Below are positions 22,256-33,501 of a DNA stretch of 64,000 nt, one piece after another; the stretch's first letter is position 1; each line of letters begins with the position of its first letter. The position numbers and the translations under genes are program-made. This stretch comes from Erinaceus europaeus (Eukaryota > Chordata > Mammalia > Eulipotyphla > Erinaceidae). The notes beneath the pieces were generated by a model that ran no database searches, had not been told where the DNA came from, and worked only from the letters and a program-made list of their open reading frames with translations. The DNA is taken from assembly GCF_950295315.1 (NCBI RefSeq), contig NC_080179.1, forward strand, positions 70,492,615 to 70,556,614, written 5' to 3'.

Positions 22256-22473
22256 GTACTTGTCTCAATACAGTTTCAGTTACTAAGACATTTCAGATTA
22301 CAAAGCGTTGGAGTGAAGACTGAGATTTTCCGCACAGCTAAAACATTCTGTAATTATTTTTATGAAGTGTATATAGACACTTTCAATAGAAAATGTCACA
22401 CAACCTACAGTTTTATGCTGAGTTTGTTTCTTAAAAATTCAGTTTTGCATAATTTTTTCCTTTCTTTTTCTAG

Positions 22474-22584
22474 AGGCACTGGAACATCCTCTAATCAACA
22501 GCTCCTCTTTTTTTTCCAAGCATGCGAATACACTTATTGCTGCTGTTCATGATAGCTTTGTTGCAGTTGGAAAAGATGCGTCTG
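22474..22584 (+). CDS. RIF1: RIF1 coding exon, residues ~456-492
   Basis: Acceptor TTTTTCTAG|AGGCAC, donor TCTG|GTAAAT. Encodes ALEHPLINSSSFFSKHANTL then IAAVHDSFVAVGKDAS. Split Glu codon at the 5' edge, split Asp at the 3' edge. Confidence 0.97.
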
Positions 22585-23159
22585 GTAAATATTGAAGATA
22601 AATTGAAACTTGTTAAAACTTATATTACAAAAAAAAAATAATAAAAATAACAAATAGATTCTGTCACCTTTTGGTCAGACTATGCTGGAAGAGTTCAGTA
22701 TTTTTTATTATATTTAAGGAGAGGGAACCAACGCACCACTGGTACATGTGTTGCCAGTGATGATTGAGCCAGGAGCCTCAGACACACTGTTCAGTTCTGA
22801 TTTCTGTAGATTCCCCACTACTTACCATTGTCAGTACTATTTTGTACAATAAGATATATTCAGAGGGACCATATTATATTCACATTACTTCTACTAGACT
22901 ATATTTGCTAAAATTGTTCTAGTGTTACTTATACCCTGTTGTGTGGCAAATGTAACTTTAGCATAGGTATACTTACAGGGAAAAAACTGTACATGGGGGA
23001 AACGCAAAAGGTGAAAGGAAATCTTAGATGTGTGACCCAGTCTCACTGTGTAACAGTCATTTTGAAAAATTCATTTTAAACATTTTGACATTCTTTAATA
23101 AGCTAACTATAAGGTTGACTGTTGTCAGACTAGTATCCTGAATTATTGCTCAATTTTTT

Positions 23160-23415
23160 TTTAAAAAAAGATTTTTAAAAGATAATTTACTTACTACCTT
23201 TTGATGCCTTTTATTGTTGTAGTTATTGATATCATTGTGATGGAGAGAGGAGGGGAAGACAGGGATAGAGAAAGACACCTGCAGACCTGCTTCACTGCCT
23301 GTAAAGTGACGCTCCTGCAGGTGTTGGAGCCGGGTGCTCGAACCAGGATCCTTATACCAGTCCTTGTGCTTTGCGCCACATGTGCTCAATGCGCTGTGCT
23401 ACCCCTGGACTCCCT
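23160..23415 (-). repeat. antisense Eri-type SINE
   Basis: TTTGATGCCTTTTATTGTTG to GCTACCCCTGGACTCCC; internal deletion of the GGATAGGACAGAG block, leaving GATGGAGAGAGGAGGGG. Confidence 0.85.
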
Positions 23416-23483
23416 ATTAATTTATTTCTGTGTAATTAGGGTGAAGGGACATCCTGACTCATTTTGTTCATATCCTTTTACAG

Positions 23484-23546
23484 ATACAGTTGTCAGTGCT
23501 ATCTGGAAGGAGCTCATTGGCTTGGTAAAGTCAGCTACTGAGTCAG
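23484..23546 (+). CDS. RIF1: RIF1 coding exon, residues ~493-513
   Basis: 63-base exon. Acceptor CTTTTACAG|ATACAG, donor TCAG|GTAAGC. Encodes TVVSAIWKELIGLVKSATES, a single conserved helix pair. Both edges lie inside codons (phase 1-1), so skipping it would keep the frame. Confidence 0.97.
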
Positions 23547-23783
23547 GTAAGCATTATAGCTCTTTAAAATGATTTCTGTAGCAGTCGGTGAATTGTTTAG
23601 TTTTCATATGTAACATTTACTGTCATAACCAATTTTGAAATAAAACATTTCAAATTCATTTTGTTCTAGTACCTTGCTGCATTAGTAAAAACATTCATAA
23701 CTAAGTGTGTGTTCTTACTCCTGGTTACTTTATTTTCATGGTAAAAATGTTCAGAACTGCATTGTTTCTTTTATTTTTGTTAG

Positions 23784-23884
23784 GTAACAAAAAGGAAAGA
23801 CCAGGTTCTGACGTTTTGACCCTCTTACTGAAATCTTTGGAAAGTATAGTGAAGTCAGAAGTATTTCCTGTATCTAAAACACTG
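23784..23884 (+). CDS. RIF1: RIF1 coding exon, residues ~514-547
   Basis: Acceptor TTTTTGTTAG|GTAACA, donor CTG|GTATGT. Encodes GNKKERPGSDVLTLLLKSLE then SIVKSEVFPVSKTL. Confidence 0.97.
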
Positions 23885-24369
23885 GTATGTATGACACTAA
23901 CCAAGCTGGAATTTAAAAACCACCTTCTGAAATTGCATTTTAAATTGAAATTACTTGCAGTTAGTAGAATTTGAGAACATACTTATATTGAGTGTCTACC
24001 CATAAACCAGCCCCCTAATAAATACTCTTTCATTGATTTTATTATTGTGATTTGAAACCTGTGCCCCTGTGCTTAATTTTTGGCACATCTTCTTGTCAGC
24101 GCAGTTAGTATTACTTTTACCAGTCCCCTGCTCAGCTCCTGCTTAGGTCCCGCCTTTGTTCCCAGGGCCACATGGAAACGGCAAGGGCGCTGCGGGCGGG
24201 CGGGCAGTACAGCACTGCCTGGCTGTCTCTGCCTCTCCCAGCTCGTTCCTCCTGCTCACAGCACCACATTCCTAGGCTGTGCAGTCAGACGCTTGGACCT
24301 GGGAGCCCACTTGTTAATTTTATATAAGTAGGAGACCTTCACTCCATTCTTACCACTGCATTAAAAAAA

Positions 24370-24540
24370 AGCATATAGGGGCCGGGCAGGGGTACCCAGT
24401 TACATGTACGCACACACTGCAGTGCATGAAGACCCGGGTTCAAACCCCCAGTCCCCACCTGCAGCGGGTGGGGGTGGGGAAGCTTCATGGATGTTGGAAC
24501 CCTCTCCCTCTCTCAGTTTCTCTTTTTCTTTTAAATACTT
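24370..24540 (+). repeat. sense older SINE
   Basis: GGGGCCGGGCAGGGGTACCC head, GACCCGGGTTCAAACCCCCA box B, GTCCCCACCTGCAGCGGGTG and CCCTCTCTCAGTTTC. The preceding 24120-24300 is a GC-rich stretch without a recognised element. Confidence 0.7.
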
Positions 24541-24549
24541 TTTTAAAAA

Positions 24550-24682
24550 AAGACTTTATTTATTTATGAAAAGATAGACAGAAGGAACCAGACATCACTG
24601 GCACATGTGCTGCCGGGGATCAAACTCAGGACCCCATGCTTGAGAGTTCAAAGCTTTATCACTGCGCCACCTCCCGGACCAC
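24550..24682 (-). repeat. antisense SINE, CCACCTCCCGGACCAC family
   Basis: TTTATTTATGAAAAGATAGA, GGCACATGTGCTGCCGGGGA, GAGAGTTCAAAGCTTTATCA and GCGCCACCTCCCGGACCAC. Confidence 0.75.
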
Positions 24683-24883
24683 TCAGTTGCTTTCTCTGTT
24701 GAAGATAAAATATTTTTTTAGTAAGCCTGTAAAAAACACAGGAAGCACAATTTTTTTTTTTTAAATGTGTTTCTCACTATAGAGATGTTTCAAGGAAGCA
24801 CAGTCTTACTTCAAGGAAGTGCTACTAATACTGTATATTTTTACAAAGTACTTTATCTAACCTACAACTTTTATCTTTTCTAG

Positions 24884-24970
24884 GTCCTCATGGAAATTAC
24901 AATTAAAGGACTACCTCAGAAAGTATTAGGTTCACCAGCATATCAGGTTGCTAATATGGATATTCTTAAT
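24884..24970 (+). CDS. RIF1: RIF1 coding exon with GC splice donor, residues ~548-576
   Basis: Acceptor TTTTCTAG|GTCCTC. Encodes VLMEITIKGLPQKVLGSPAY then QVANMDILN, exactly 29 codons. The donor is AAT|GCAAGTATC. GC replaces GT, with the rest of the donor close to consensus. Joining to GGGACTCCT at 26167 gives the conserved DILNGTPALF, while the nearest GT (four bases on) would break the frame. Confidence 0.95.
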
Positions 24971-25040
24971 GCAAGTATCTTAAATGTAATATAATTAAAA
25001 TCAGGTGTTTTTTGATGGTTTTTATTTATTTTTATTTTTT

Positions 25041-25320
25041 TAATATTTATTTTATTTATTTATTCCCTTTTGTTGCCCTTGTTGTTTTATTGTTGTAGTT
25101 ATTATTATTGTTGTCATTGTTGGATAGGACAGAGAGAAATGGAGAGAGGAGGGGAAGACAGAGAGGGGGAGAGAAAGACAGACACCTGCAGACCTGCTTC
25201 ACCACCTGTGAAGCGACTCCCCTGCAGGTGGGGAGCCGGGGTTCGAACCGAGATCCTTATGTCAGTCCTTGTGCTTTGCACCACCTGCGCTTAACCCGCT
25301 GCGCTACAGCCCGACTCCCT
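25041..25320 (-). repeat. antisense Eri-type SINE
   Basis: TATTTATTCCCTTTTGTTGC to GCTACAGCCCGACTCCCT, nearly complete with an intact GAGAGGGGGAGAGAAAGACA block. Confidence 0.92.
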
Positions 25321-25324
25321 TATT

Positions 25325-25458
25325 TATTTATTTTTTTAAACTAGAGCACTGCTCAGCTCTGGCTTAATGGTAGTATGTGGGATTGAACCTGGGGTCATGG
25401 AGCCTCAGGCATGACAAGTCTCGTTGCATAATCATTATGCTATCTACCCTCGCCCTAA
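25325..25458 (-). repeat. antisense SINE, short-body family
   Basis: ACTAGAGCACTGCTCAGCTC, GATTGAACCTGGGGTCATGG and TTGCATAATCATTATGCTAT. Confidence 0.75.
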
Positions 25459-26166
25459 AATTAGCTTTTTGAAAAGTTCACATTATGTCTTTTAAAGTAG
25501 TGAAGCTTAGATAATAAAATCCCAAGTATTGAATTTGGATTTGCTGGTTATGTTAAAGAAAAAAAAAATTGATATATTAGTGGAGCTATTTCCTTGGACT
25601 ATGGAAATGATCCCAGAAAGTTTTTGATTTGTTTATACAAAACATATTCCTGGGTACCCATACTTTTGGGAAGCAATATTGTGCCTTTATTATGGTGAAA
25701 TGCATGGTGCTGCCACATAGCTAACTTGGGTAGTGCTCTGCTTAGCTGTGTTTACAACAGCTCATGTTTGGTGTTGGAGGAAGTTTCAGAGCTTTGCTCT
25801 TTCTTCCATCTCTCTGTCTTTGTCACTGCCTCTCTGGAAAACACATAAATAAATAAATATTCTTGGAACAATGAAATCCTGGCGATGACCCCCCAAAAAA
25901 GGACAGAAATGTACTTTTTATTTACAATACACGGATTTATGTCGCTCAGCATATAACTAAAGTATTATAGAGGGAGCTGAGCATCTTTGTAGTTCGCAGG
26001 AATATAGGAATACAATTGCCGTTGTTTTTGTTATTGTCTAAGTAATGTCAGAAGTTAAGTTTCTCAGATTTAAAAGGGGTCTTCGGATAGTTGATGTAGA
26101 AAGCAAATGTAATAAAATTGTGCTCTTTGTAACCAGAAGATTGATCTGTCTTTTATCTTTCTTCAG

Positions 26167-26240
26167 GGGACTCCTGCTTTGTTCTTAATTCAGTTAATTT
26201 TCAACAATAAGCTCCTGGAATGTGGCATAGAAGATGAAAG
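26167..26240 (+). CDS. RIF1: RIF1 coding exon, residues ~577-600
   Basis: Acceptor CTTTCTTCAG|GGGACT, donor AAAG|GTAATT. Encodes GTPALFLIQLIFNNKLLECG then IEDE plus two bases of an Arg codon. Its acceptor is the AG of the GC-AG intron. Confidence 0.97.
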
Positions 26241-26446
26241 GTAATTTAAAACTATCCTTTATGTTTATCTTAGATAAGCTGTTATATATGTTTTAAGATT
26301 CTTTTGAGGTCCTTGTCATAACGGTTTTAGAAATTTATCAAAGTAACCAACAAGGCAGCGCAGCTGGAAGGCCGGCTTCATGTTCACACTTGACACCCAC
26401 CACACTAAGGGAGGTTTTATTGCTATGGTCTCTTTCTCTTATTTCT

Positions 26447-26708
26447 CTCTTTTTAATATTTATTTATTCCCTTTTGTTGCCCTTGTTGTAGTTATTGATG
26501 TCATTGTTGATGTTGGACAGGACAGAAAGAAATGGAGAGAGGAAGGGAAGACAGGGCGAGAGAAAGACAGACACCTGCAGACCTGCTTCACCGCCTGTGA
26601 AGCGACGCCCCTGCAGGTGGGGAGCCGGGGGCTCAAACCGGGATCCTTACGCCAGTCCTTGCGCTTTGCACCACGTGCGCTTAACCTGCTGCGCTACCGC
26701 CCGACTCC
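26447..26708 (-). repeat. antisense Eri-type SINE with TSD
   Basis: CTCTTATTTCT occurs at 26436-26446 and 26709-26719 around a nearly complete reverse SINE, a clean 11-bp target-site duplication. Confidence 0.92.
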
Positions 26709-26893
26709 CTCTTATTTCTTTTGTATCTTTTTGAAAAGTTTATCCTAACATAACAAGGCTTTCCCAAAGTGACGGCCAACAATAAAATAGCAAATAAGAC
26801 AGAATTTATAATTACTTTGTGTTGTCACTTTTTATCTGTAATTTATTTTGGTTTAAAGTTCAGGTTAATGTGGTTCAAAATTTTTCTTTTCAG

Positions 26894-27074
26894 GTTTTTT
26901 CTAAATCTGGAAACACTTGTTGGCTGTGTTCTTTCTGGTCCAACTTCACCGTTAGCTTTTAGTGACTCAGTGTTGAATGTTATTAATCAGCATGCAAAGC
27001 AGTTGGAAAACAAGGAACATCTCTGGAGAATGTGGAGCGTTATAGTCACTCCATTAACAGAACTGATTAATCAG
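26894..27074 (+). CDS. RIF1: RIF1 coding exon, residues ~601-661
   Basis: Acceptor TTTCTTTTCAG|GTTTTT, donor CAG|GTATAA. Encodes FFLNLETLVGCVLSGPTSPL then AFSDSVLNVINQHAKQLENK and EHLWRMWSVIVTPLTELINQ, a near-invariant part of the helical domain. Confidence 0.98.
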
Positions 27075-27479
27075 GTATAAATTTGCTGTATTTTTCCTCC
27101 TAGGTAAAAGTTAAGAGTATGAGTAGAGGAAAATAAGGGCTTTTACGTGTGGGATTGTTTACATTCCTGCACATCAATTTTAAAGATTTTAAAATTTGTT
27201 AACAGTGCTGGGGGAGAGCACGCCTCTAGCATAAGCAGTGCTGTGGGTCAACCTTAAGATCCCATACTTGAGATTCCACTGGACTACCCCACAGGCTGCC
27301 ACTATTTCTGCTCTTGGGTTGATTCAGTTTCTACCTCAATTAACCTACAAATTGTCTAGTCTTCTTTCAATATTTGTACTCTAAAGAATATTAATGGTCA
27401 TCTGAACTCAAATGTATGTTCTCAGGGCTATAAATGGCCAAGTCACATTGACTGACACAAAGTCATATAATACTCCCTA

Positions 27480-27650
27480 AACCAGTAAATGTCTGTTGTC
27501 AGAGAGTGGTTACAGAAAGAGGAAGTCACCTAGAGCCCTGCACCACAGCTCCTGAGGCTTCTTCCTTTCTGCAGATCTGGAGACAGAGGCCTTGCACCTG
27601 GGTCCTTGCACATGTACACTCTACCAGCTGTGCTGTTAGCCAGTCCCCTA
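27480..27650 (-). repeat. antisense SINE, eroded
   Basis: GTTACAGAAAGAGGAAGTCA, GCCTTGCACCTGGGTCCTTG and CTGTTAGCCAGTCCCC; 27180-27300 may be a second eroded short-body copy. Confidence 0.4.
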
Positions 27651-28290
27651 ACCCAAGCCATCTGTAGATAGTAGTTTTTTGCATTGAAAATTTTGAATGC
27701 ACTGGCATCATTGACATGCTAGGGGCTCCAGTTGTCATTATGGATTATCAGCTATTTTATCAATCTGTATTTTCTTTATGTAATGATTAATAACGCAAAT
27801 GAGGATGCCAAACAAGTTTAAGTGATGTTGAAGCTGGCCACTCTGCTTAATGAAGCCAACTCATCTAGACATAACACTCTAGAAGAAAAGTTTCCTGTTT
27901 TAGTGCTCAGTGAGTGAGTGTGTGTGTGCGCGTGCGCGTGGGTTATCGGATTACAGTGTATTCCATACCACAACCAAAGCGTTACAGTCTGTGTGTAGTA
28001 AAAGATTGGACAGTCCATGATTCCTTTTCAGGCCATAAACATAGTGTGCATTTTGTTTTCCAGGGTCTGTGGCAAATCACAACTAACTGGTGGCTTAAAA
28101 CACCAGGAATATTCTTCTAACTATATATAGAGGACAGAAATTCAGCTTAACAGAAGCTGGCAGTGAGGATATCTTAGTAGTCTGAGCTCTCAGTTTTTGT
28201 GATTGCTGGCAGGTCTTGGTGTCCTTTGGCTTGTTCTCAGCCTCCATTTTACATGTGTATTCTGTGTCTATCCAGATTGCAGTTTTGTTT
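27650..28290. other. intron, no recognised element
   Basis: Unique-looking sequence with a small GTGTGTGTGCGCGTGCGCGTG alternating purine-pyrimidine run near 27918-27940; nothing else recognised. Confidence 0.45.
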
Positions 28291-28299
28291 CATTTTCTT

Positions 28300-28552
28300 T
28301 TCTTTGGTGTTGGTAGCAGCACTACAAATCCATTGTCCCCAGGGGCATCTCCCCTCTCCCCCTCTGTTTTATCTAACAGGATAGAGAGAAGTTGAGAAGA
28401 GAGGTGGAGAGGGAGAGAGGGAGATACCTGCAGACCTGCTTCACCACTTCTGAAGCTTTCCTTTTGCAGATGGGGAGAGGGGATTTGAACCCTGGTCCCT
28501 TGAGCATGGTGATGTGTATGCTCATCTGGGTGTTCCACCACCGAGGTCCCAA
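28300..28552 (-). repeat. antisense SINE
   Basis: AGCAGCACTACAAATCCATT (distal module), TAACAGGATAGAGAGAAGTT, ACCTGCAGACCTGCTTCACC and TTTGAACCCTGGTCCCTTGA. Confidence 0.7.
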
Positions 28553-28673
28553 AATTAATGGGTACACTGTCCTTTGAACGTATATTGGAATACAGTTCTA
28601 TTCCCTACACAGTAAGATACTGATTTCCTATAATTCGGTGACAGTATATCTAACTTCAGAATTCTTGTTTCAG

Positions 28674-28781
28674 ACCAATGAAGTGAACCAAGGTGATGCA
28701 TTAGAACATAATTTTAGTGCCATCTACAGTGCGTTGACTTTACCAGTAACCCATATTTTTTCGGCCCAGAAATTTCCAGGG
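28674..28781 (+). CDS. RIF1: RIF1 coding exon, residues ~662-697
   Basis: Acceptor CTTGTTTCAG|ACCAAT, donor GGG|GTAAGT. Encodes TNEVNQGDALEHNFSAIYSA then LTLPVTHIFSAQKFPG, 36 codons in phase 0. Confidence 0.97.
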
Positions 28782-29130
28782 GTAAGTCAGTGTCAAATTT
28801 TTTACTTGAGGAATTTGTGTTTTTCTAAAAACTATTTACTGCTTAAAATGAATTACAGTAGTGTTTCCTAAAACAAGACAACCTCGATGATGTGTATCAG
28901 CTTAAGGGAAAGAAATAGTGAACAGAAGTTCCTCTTTACCACTGAGAATCACTGACACCACAGCTCTACTGTTGTTCACTCTCACCTCTTTGGGGGTTGT
29001 CAGAATGGCAGACTTGTTACTAGGTTAGTCTTTTCAGTACTTGAAATGTTTCGGTGGTTTTTAAAATGATAAAGTTGCATCCAGATAGGTATTTGATATG
29101 CACGGATTAACTTTCTTTATGCTATCCTAG

Positions 29131-29280
29131 GCCACCATGAAGACCCTGCTTAGAACTTGGTCAGAGTTATATAGAGCCTTTTCCCGCTGTGCTGCATTGG
29201 TGGCAACAGCAGAAGAGAATTTGTGTTGTGAGGAACTTTCTTCTAAAATAATGTCCAGCTTAGAAGATGAAGAACTTTCA
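29131..29280 (+). CDS. RIF1: RIF1 coding exon, residues ~698-747
   Basis: Acceptor GCTATCCTAG|GCCACC, donor TCA|GTAAGT. Encodes ATMKTLLRTWSELYRAFSRC then AALVATAEENLCCEELSSKI and MSSLEDEELS, 50 codons in phase 0. Confidence 0.98.
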
Positions 29281-29990
29281 GTAAGTTTGTCCCAATAATG
29301 ACTTGTTTTTGGTGAAAGCTTTTCGAGTAAAATACCTATGACAAGTGATCAATTTGCTAGTGTTTTAGGTTTACAAGTGATCAATATATAAAGCAAGTAA
29401 CATCTTTGCAAAACAGTTTTGTCTCTGCACGTTAAGGTCCATGTGTCAGTGCCACTGACGGAGCTAGGCAGCTCTTACTAAGTGTAGTTTGCCTGCCTGT
29501 CTGTGCCTTTCTAGGCAACAGTACGAGAGATTTGGGACCTCACTGTCTGTTTTGAGATCTTTAAAGTGAGTCCCTTCAAAGTCTGTATCTATAAAATACG
29601 TGGAATCCTTTTTATTCTTCAACTGTTGTCCAACTTGGAATGAATCTCTCGTTATAGACCTCTTTGTATTGCACATAAACTTAGCAAAAGCAGAAGTGGA
29701 ACTTTTCCCCACCCACAGGGGAGAAATGTACCAGGGCTCCCTGCCAACAAGACCGTGTTCCAAACCTCAGAAAATTTGAGGTAGCATAATGAAATACACA
29801 AGAGGGTTTGAAACTTTTAAGTACCAAAACGGAAACATAAAGTGCAATTATATTAACACGCTTAAGTTAAATAAACGCCATGGGAGAGGAAGCAGTTTTA
29901 AGAAACTCAATTTTTTTTTTTTTTCCAATCGCAGCATAGTCACAGAAAGTCTTTTAAAAGGGATACAATTTTTCTAAAGTCAATGAAAAA
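29281..29990. other. intron, no recognised element
   Basis: No SINE or L1 signature and no coding signal; an AT-rich end with a 17-T run near 29909. Confidence 0.45.
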
Positions 29991-29994
29991 AAAT

Positions 29995-30210
29995 CTATTA
30001 AAAAGTCAGGATTGATCCTAGTTCGAGACCCCGGCTCCCCACCTGCAGGGGAGTCACTTCACAAACGGTGAAGCAGGTCTGCAGGTGTCTTCCCTCCCCT
30101 CTGTCTTCCCCTCCTCTCTCCATTTCTCTATGTCCTATCCAACAATGATGGCATCAATAACAATAACAACAATAAAATATGGGCAACAAAAAGGAGTAAA
30201 TAAACATTTT
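29995..30210 (+). repeat. sense Eri-type SINE, 5' truncated
   Basis: Starts near GATCCTAGTTCGAGACCCC, through CACCTGCAGGGGAGTCACTT, to GGGCAACAAAAAGGAGTAAA. The tRNA-like box A half is missing. Confidence 0.88.
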
Positions 30211-30357
30211 TTAAACATCAGAATTGTGCTATTTGTCTAAAAATGCTCTAAAGTGAAACTGATTTCTAACTCTTAGTTGCTAGCAGCTACTAAGTGGCAG
30301 CAGTAACTATCAAGAGTGAGAAATGCATCTTTTTAAGGTGAGAAAAGGCATGCTTAA

Positions 30358-30677
30358 GGGGTCAGGTGGTAGCGCAGCGGGTTAAGTGCACATGGCACAA
30401 AGCTCAAGGCCCAGCTTAAAGATCCCGCTTCAAGCCCCCAGCTCCCCACCTGCAGAGGGGTCTCTTCACAAGCAGTGAAGCAGGTCTGCAGGTGTCTGTC
30501 TTTCTCTCCCCTCTCTGTCTTCCCCTCCACTCTCCATTTCTCTCTGACCTATCCAACAACAATGATAGCAATGGCAATAACAATCAAAACAACGATAAAA
30601 CAAGGGCAACAAAAGAGGAAAAATAGCCTCCAGGAGCAGTGGATTACTAACCCTGGAGGCAAAGTAAAAAAAAAAAT
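30358..30677 (+). repeat. sense Eri-type SINE, long-tail variant, 13-bp TSD
   Basis: Complete unit: head GGTCAGGTGGTAGCGCAGCG, box B-like TTCAAGCCCCC, pyrimidine tract, ACAAGGGCAACAAAAGAGG, then the distal module GCCTCCAGGAGCAGTGGATT .. CCTGGAGGCAAAG and poly-A. AAGGCATGCTTAA at 30345-30357 and 30678-30690 is the target-site duplication, fixing the unit at 320 bases. Confidence 0.95.
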
Positions 30678-31499
30678 AAGGCATGCTTAAAAGTAATAAA
30701 GTAGAACAGAAGTCAAATGCTGGGAACACTTTGTTCATGTTGAATACCAATACATAAATTTTATGTGTAATATAAAAAGGTCTAGAATAGATTCATACTG
30801 AACTGTGCAACAGGTGTTCGCTTTGAATGTCAAGTTTATAAACTAACCTTGAAAGTTTGCCTCACTTAGACTAGATTTAATTCTGAGATCTAATTTAGCA
30901 GAATTTATATTTCTATACTGCTGTAGTTTCTCATCCAGGAACGTTTGTGTGCGTGATTTTTAGCCCACCTAGATGGCTTGATTTTTGTTAGTTTCAAACG
31001 TTTTCTTCCCCCACCGCCCTTCAGTTGTCACTAGAGCTTCACTGATTCCATTCAACTGTCTTAAATAGGGAGACAGGAAAAGACAACACAGCAGCAAGGG
31101 TTCCTTGAGGGAAGTGGTAGATGAGCTCTGACCTGGGCTGCACGCTCGACAGTACAGATGAGCCATTTGACCAGCACGAAAGCTACTTTTCGATATTATA
31201 ACCGGTCCCTTTCTCTTTTTCTCTTTTCCCCACTTTCCCATACTAAGATGTGGGGCTACAGAAGAATCCGGTAAAGTTCATCTGCAGATTAGTGAGCCCA
31301 TCACATGTATCTGTGGTGCCCTGTTTAGCCTCCGTGAAATAGCTGAAATCGTCTGTATTATTATGAGAGATAAGAACTCTGCTCTGCGATATGTAATCGC
31401 AAATCAAACCTGGCTCCTATTGCATGGAAGTGCTGCATTGTACTCACTGAACTGAGTCCCCAGCTGTTAGAGGAAATTCTTTTAAAACATTGCAGATAA

Positions 31500-31615
31500 G
31501 TGATTTTTTTTTTTTTAATCAGACCTCTGCTCAACTCTGGCTCAGGGCATTGAACCTGGGACTTTGGAACCTCAGGCATGAGAGTCTCTTTGCATAACCA
31601 TTATGCTATCTATTC
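31500..31615 (-). repeat. antisense SINE, short-body family
   Basis: Poly-T, CAGACCTCTGCTCAACTCTG, GAACCTCAGGCATGAGAGTC and TTTGCATAACCATTATGCTA. Confidence 0.75.
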
Positions 31616-31794
31616 CCACTTGATAAGGAATCCTAAAAATTCAGAGATTTTTGCATTGACTTTCATCAGTCAGATTGAAGTTTCACTTCAACAATTTAAA
31701 TGCTTTAAGCATGCCATATCTATGATTTTCGTGTTCTTTTTATTCTCTTTTGTTGGTATTGGACTTAATCATAGTCTCTTTTTTGTTTAGAGGG

Positions 31795-31986
31795 TTTTTT
31801 TTTTTTTGTTATTGGATAGAGGCAGAGAAATTGAGAGAGAATGGGGAGATAGGGAGGAAGAGAGACAGAGAGACACCTGCAGACCTGCTTCACTGCTTGT
31901 GAAGTGACTCCGGGGAGCCCGGGTCTTGAGCTGGGATCCTAACCAGTCCACATGTGCTTAACCCGATAGGCTACCACCCGACTCCC
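31795..31986 (-). repeat. antisense Eri-type SINE, shortened
   Basis: TTATTGGATAGAGGCAGAGA to GCTACCACCCGACTCCCC, with the CCCCTGCAGGTGGGG block deleted. Confidence 0.8.
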
Positions 31987-32239
31987 CTTAATCAGTCTTA
32001 ACCTATGTCACTAAGTTGAAAATGGTTCATGTGCATGAGAAAATATATAGTTATAGGGGGAAAAAGGAGAAAGCTTTTGCATATAGCTATTAAAAATTAC
32101 TGCTGCTACTTTTTCTAGCTGTGATTTGTATCTTTATAAGTAATGTACTAAGATCCCCATCTATTGCGTGTTGCTATCAATGTATCTATCCTAGGAGTTG
32201 TTTGTAATTGTTATGTATAATTTGGTGCCCCCACGTTGA

Positions 32240-32370
32240 ATTTTTTTTTTTTAATATGTAGAGCAATGCTCAGCTCCAGTTCGTGGTGGTACTTGACTGA
32301 ACTGGGGACCTTTGTTGCTTGATACAGGAAAGGCTTCTTGCATAACTATTATGCTGTCTCCCCAGACTTC
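32240..32370 (-). repeat. antisense SINE, short-body family
   Basis: Poly-T, GAGCAATGCTCAGCTCCAGT and TTGCATAACTATTATGCTGT. Confidence 0.6.
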
Positions 32371-32871
32371 ATTATTTTATCTTCTTAATGGGTTGGTCCA
32401 CTGACCAGATAAATAGCACTCATAACAATTTAAACAGTCAGTATTTATAATGTACCTCAGCAAATCGAAGGCTGATGTGAATGACATCACTGCCTCACAC
32501 ATTTTTTGTATTTGCCTTTTTTCCTGGTTTTATTCTAGAATTCTGAATTTTAATTATAATTTGTATAGGATGCCATAAAGCTTTTTTTTTTTCTCAGCTC
32601 TCTGCCCCCCTCCATGAGTTGTTAAGGACTAGAGAATTTCTATGCCCCCAGATTTAAACTTGAAGAGACAGATTAAAGTTTTCTTTTCACCTATTCTAAA
32701 TAAGTGATTGTAATATTAGCGCGCCCCCCCCCCCCCCCCCACTTTTTACTTAAATTTACCCACTCAATATAAAAAGATACCTCCTGTGTTACCGAAAGAT
32801 TGCCTTACCTGAGTGGTATTTTCAGTCTTTTGGTATTTCTTTCTCTTTCTCTCTCTGTCTGTCCCCCCCCC

Positions 32872-33142
32872 CTTTTTTTGTGCCTCCAGGGTTATCGCTG
32901 GGGCTCTGTGCCTACATTACGACTCCACTGCTCCTATGGCCTTTTATTTATTTTGGATAGGGCAGAGAGAAATTGAGAGAGGGAGGAAGCCCCCCCGCCA
33001 CACACACACACACAGTCCTGCTTCATCACTTGTGAAGCGACCCTGCAGGGGGAACTGGGGGCTTGAGCTGGCATCCTTGCTTGGGTCCTTACACTTCGTA
33101 CTATGTGCCCTTAACCTGGTACAACACTGCCCAGCCCCCTCT
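32872..33142 (-). repeat. antisense SINE, long-tail variant, diverged; C-run upstream
   Basis: CTCCAGGGTTATCGCTGGGG .. CTCCACTGCTCCTATGGCC, GGATAGGGCAGAGAGAAATT, a CA run, and ACACTGCCCAGCCCCC. A pure C run of about 18 lies near 32724-32741. Confidence 0.8.
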
Positions 33143-33401
33143 TTTAGCATTCCTTAGCTGGATTTCAGACCTTATTTTCTGTGGTCCTTAATTTTCTTTC
33201 TTTATATCGGCGTGTACTAAAGTTACCTGGGCAATACTCAAAAACCATATGTGTAATGTGCCTTATTTGGCATAAGCAGTGAATTGTGTGCCATTAAATA
33301 GTATGTCTCTGAGAAAGTCTTCACTTTTATTCTTGGTGTTTAGCATTCTTGAAAACATTGCTAGTAGTTGGACTTCTCTGACGTAATTACTTTTTTTCTA
33401 G

Positions 33402-33501
33402 AATCTGTTTTGCTTGGATAGGATCGTCCATATTATTACTATAATGGTTGATTGTATTGACTTCTCACCATATAATATTAAATATCAGACCAAAGTTAAA
33501 T
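33402..33501 (+). CDS. RIF1: RIF1 coding exon, residues ~748-780
   Basis: Acceptor TTTTTTTCTAG|AATCTG, donor AAAT|GTAAGT. Encodes NLFCLDRIVHIITIMVDCID then FSPYNIKYQTKVK. Preceded by a 4.1-kb intron with several SINEs. The DCIDFSPYNIKYQ motif is strongly conserved. Confidence 0.97.
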
